A stretch of 7,827 nucleotides of DNA. Origin: Sphingobacteriales bacterium. GTDB lineage: Bacteria > Bacteroidota > Bacteroidia > Sphingobacteriales > Sphingobacteriaceae. The stretch covers positions 1 through 7,827 of the forward strand of contig JAGVEE010000369.1 in assembly GCA_020058405.1 (NCBI GenBank), written 5' to 3'. Positions 6,227 through 7,827 of this stretch are shown here, one piece after another. The notes beneath the pieces were generated by a model, which did no database searches, was not told the origin of the DNA, and saw only the letters and a program-made list of their open reading frames with translations. Numbering within the stretch: position 1 is the stretch's first letter; the number at the start of each line of letters is the position of its first letter. The position numbers were made by a program, and so were the translations under genes.

Positions 6227-6234
6227 CAAATTTA
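6227..6234 (-). promoter_or_regulatory. Possible Bacteroidota -7 element before tryptophan dioxygenase
   Basis: On the minus strand this reads TAAATTTG, matching the Bacteroidota -7 consensus TAnnTTTG. It overlaps the stop codon of the SDR gene and would give a leader of about 30-35 bases. No matching TTTG is seen at the -33 distance, and this octamer is common by chance in AT-rich DNA, so support is weak. Confidence 0.22.
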
Positions 6235-7191
6235 GGATAATTTTTTAGTTAGCATATTTTCGATGCTTTTTTCTACCGAAGTAAAAGTAAGTGGAATAGC
6301 TTCTAAAATCTTATGATTTGAGTAATAAGATTTGTGGTATGCAGCTCTAACAGTGTATTTGTTTAATGGATGTTTTGAGTTGAAAATATGAAGAATTCTA
6401 ACGATAAACATCAATACAGATTTTTTAATGAGGATGCTTGGAGCCTTTGTATTTAACTTTTTAGCGATTAAATCGAAAAGTTCTTTGTATGATTTATTTT
6501 CAGCATTTAATATAAAACGCTGCCCTGTTATTTTTTGTTCAAACAAGGTAATCATGCAGTTGGCAACATCGTTTACATCTACAAAACCAGTACATCCGGA
6601 AGTATAAAATTTTAATCCATTTTTTTGTTGATGAATAAATTTCATGCTACCTAATTCACGTTCATCATATCCCAAAATTACAGAAGGGTTTACAATTACT
6701 GCGTTTAATCCTTCGTGTATTCCGCGCCACACTTCGCGCTCTGCTTCAAATTTTGTAATAGCATAATCGGAAGATGTTTTTTTATGTACCCATCTGCAAT
6801 TTTCATCTATTTGAGCACCTGGTTTCGCATCGCCAACAGCAGCAATAGAACTTACGTGTATGAAATGAATGTTCGGATGTTCAAGACAAACGTTTACTAA
6901 ATTATGGGTAATATCTACGTTTGCTTTCCAGAGGAGTTTTTTATCATCTTCATTAAAAGAAACCATGGCAGCACAATGGAAAACAGCTTCGCAATTTTCT
7001 AGTGCATCTTGTACCTCAAAAAAATCATGCAAATCTATGTCGAGCCATTCTATAGCATTGGCATGCTTTTCTAAGAAGCTTGGAATAGTTGAATGGGCAC
7101 GTTTAGAGGCTTTTATCTTATATCCTTTTTCTATTAAATATAAACATACATACGAGCCTAAAAAGCCTGTGGCACCTGTAACAAAAACCAT
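6232..7191 (-). CDS. NAD-dependent epimerase/dehydratase family protein (extended SDR, dihydroflavonol-reductase-like)
   Basis: A 319-residue extended short-chain dehydrogenase/reductase. The nucleotide-binding motif VTGATGFLG sits at residues 4-12. The fold continues with DIDLHD (51-56, adenine-ring Asp), FHCAA (71-75) and HVSSIAAVG (112-120, catalytic Ser). The active-site pair is Tyr143 and Lys147 in DYAITK, followed by VNPSVILG (167-174). The overall layout resembles dihydroflavonol-4-reductase-like and 3-beta-HSD-like bacterial SDRs that reduce or oxidise small carbonyls or sugar nucleotides. The substrate cannot be told from sequence. The start places the Rossmann strand at residue 2, as is usual for this group. 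It is the first gene of the minus-strand run leading into tryptophan dioxygenase (43 bp away), and it is divergent from the ureohydrolase-family gene, sharing a 72-bp spacer. Confidence 0.9.
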   Translation of the reverse strand: MVFVTGATGFLGSYVCLYLIEKGYKIKASKRAHSTIPSFLEKHANAIEWLDIDLHDFFEVQDALENCEAVFHCAAMVSFNEDDKKLLWKANVDITHNLVNVCLEHPNIHFIHVSSIAAVGDAKPGAQIDENCRWVHKKTSSDYAITKFEAEREVWRGIHEGLNAVIVNPSVILGYDERELGSMKFIHQQKNGLKFYTSGCTGFVDVNDVANCMITLFEQKITGQRFILNAENKSYKELFDLIAKKLNTKAPSILIKKSVLMFIVRILHIFNSKHPLNKYTVRAAYHKSYYSNHKILEAIPLTFTSVEKSIENMLTKKLS

Positions 7192-7239
7192 ATTGCAAAT
7201 ATGTGGAAAATATGCCGAATTTTATTTCTTATCAATTCA

Positions 7240-7247
7240 TAAGTTTG
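7240..7247 (+). promoter_or_regulatory. Possible Bacteroidota -7 element before the ureohydrolase-family gene
   Basis: TAAGTTTG matches the TAnnTTTG consensus and lies 16 bp upstream of the ATG at 7264, in the 72-bp divergent spacer. No clear TTTG appears at the -33 position. The leader would be very short, around 10 bases. Confidence 0.3.
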
Positions 7248-7263
7248 TATAGAAATAAATTAT

Positions 7264-7827
7264 ATGCTAGAAGATTTTTTACAAGCCTTAACACCCGATG
7301 AAGGCATCCTTGCAGAATCCTATTACGAGAGCCAAATTGGTTTTCAGATTGAGAAATATACCCGTCAATTTCCAGATCTTACTGAGGTAAACCTTGCTTT
7401 TATTGGAGTTTTAGAAGATCGTAAAGCTGTACAGAATGAAGGAACTGCTCAAGGGCCAGATAAAGTTCGTAAGGCATTGTACCAACTAAATGTGGGCAAT
7501 TTTAATTTGAAGATGGTTGATTTGGGTAATATTTTGCCAGGCAATACCGTGCGAGATACCCATGTAGCATTGAAAAATGTTTGTCATGAATTGATGAAAC
7601 TCAACATTGTGCCGATTATAGTTGGTGGTGGGCACGATTTAACCTATGCTCAATATTGGGCCTATGAGAATTTAGATAAGAAAGTAGACATGGTGGTGCT
7701 CGATTCGCATTTCGATTTAGATGCACGTGTAGATGAGCAGCAAACCCCTGATTCTATATCGTATTTGAACAGCATCATTTTACACGAGCCACATTTTTTA
7801 TTCAACTATAGCAATATCGGTTACCAG
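7264..7827 (+). CDS. Arginase/agmatinase/formimidoylglutamase-family protein (C-terminus outside window)
   Basis: The first 188 codons of a ureohydrolase-fold protein are open to the window edge. The N-terminal region has FIGVLEDRKAV (47-57) and GTAQGPDKVRKALY (60-73), the usual opening of this fold. The first two metal-binding motifs are recognisable but altered: GGGHD (121-125) for the family's GGDHS, and DSHFDLD (147-153) for DAHxD. Likely Mn ligands are His124, Asp147, His149 and Asp151. The remaining motif (DxDxxDP) lies outside the window. Known members hydrolyse a guanidino or formimino group of arginine, agmatine, guanidinobutyrate or formiminoglutamate. Bacteroidota homologs of this shape are often labelled formimidoylglutamase, but the substrate cannot be assigned here. 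The ATG at 7264 is the first after a possible promoter element. The gene diverges from the SDR gene. Confidence 0.88.
   Translation, partial: MLEDFLQALTPDEGILAESYYESQIGFQIEKYTRQFPDLTEVNLAFIGVLEDRKAVQNEGTAQGPDKVRKALYQLNVGNFNLKMVDLGNILPGNTVRDTHVALKNVCHELMKLNIVPIIVGGGHDLTYAQYWAYENLDKKVDMVVLDSHFDLDARVDEQQTPDSISYLNSIILHEPHFLFNYSNIGYQ

Noticed and set aside
6869..7252. Plus-strand 127-codon reading frame
   Set aside because: It is antisense to the start of the SDR gene and crosses the divergent spacer without any recognisable domain.

Overview
The window looks like a chromosomal segment of a Bacteroidota bacterium. It is AT-rich, its starts lack clear Shine-Dalgarno sequences, and several proteins match Bacteroidota versions of their families: an aminopeptidase P starting MKYTSIKSDLF, an N-terminally extended alanine dehydrogenase, and an arginase-fold protein with GGGHD and DSHFD motifs. 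A small S23-type four-helix-bundle gene sits among TTTGCACA repeats, a combination I also associate with this phylum. Genus and species cannot be read from the sequence.

Layout. Minus strand, read right to left: an extended SDR / NAD-dependent epimerase-like protein (6232-7191), tryptophan 2,3-dioxygenase (5235-6188), alanine dehydrogenase (3962-5182), then after an interruption aminopeptidase P (2030-3316), a secreted transglutaminase-like protein (532-1845) and a lipoprotein paralogous to it (1-531, cut by the window edge). Plus strand: the four-helix-bundle gene (3456-3797) and the first 188 codons of an arginase/agmatinase/formimidoylglutamase-family gene (7264-7827), which diverges from the SDR gene.

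Metabolic theme. The right two thirds is mostly amino-acid breakdown. Tryptophan dioxygenase opens the indole ring, alanine dehydrogenase could recover the alanine released later by kynureninase (not in the window), aminopeptidase P removes residues ahead of proline, and the ureohydrolase-fold protein is cut off before its specificity can be judged. The left end is a separate envelope-protein module of two tandem paralogs whose stop and start codons abut.

Most interesting region. At 3317-3961 the whole space between the alanine dehydrogenase stop codon and the aminopeptidase P start codon is filled by an antisense four-helix-bundle gene. Three tracts of a degenerate 8-bp repeat, mostly of the form TT(YR)3, surround it, and two of them form a 35-nt inverted repeat directly after its stop codon. 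This has the look of a compact, possibly mobile or RNA-associated cassette. No recombinase, reverse transcriptase, CRISPR array, tRNA or rRNA was seen. No gene-free stretch exceeds 300 bases; the longest is 1846-2029.
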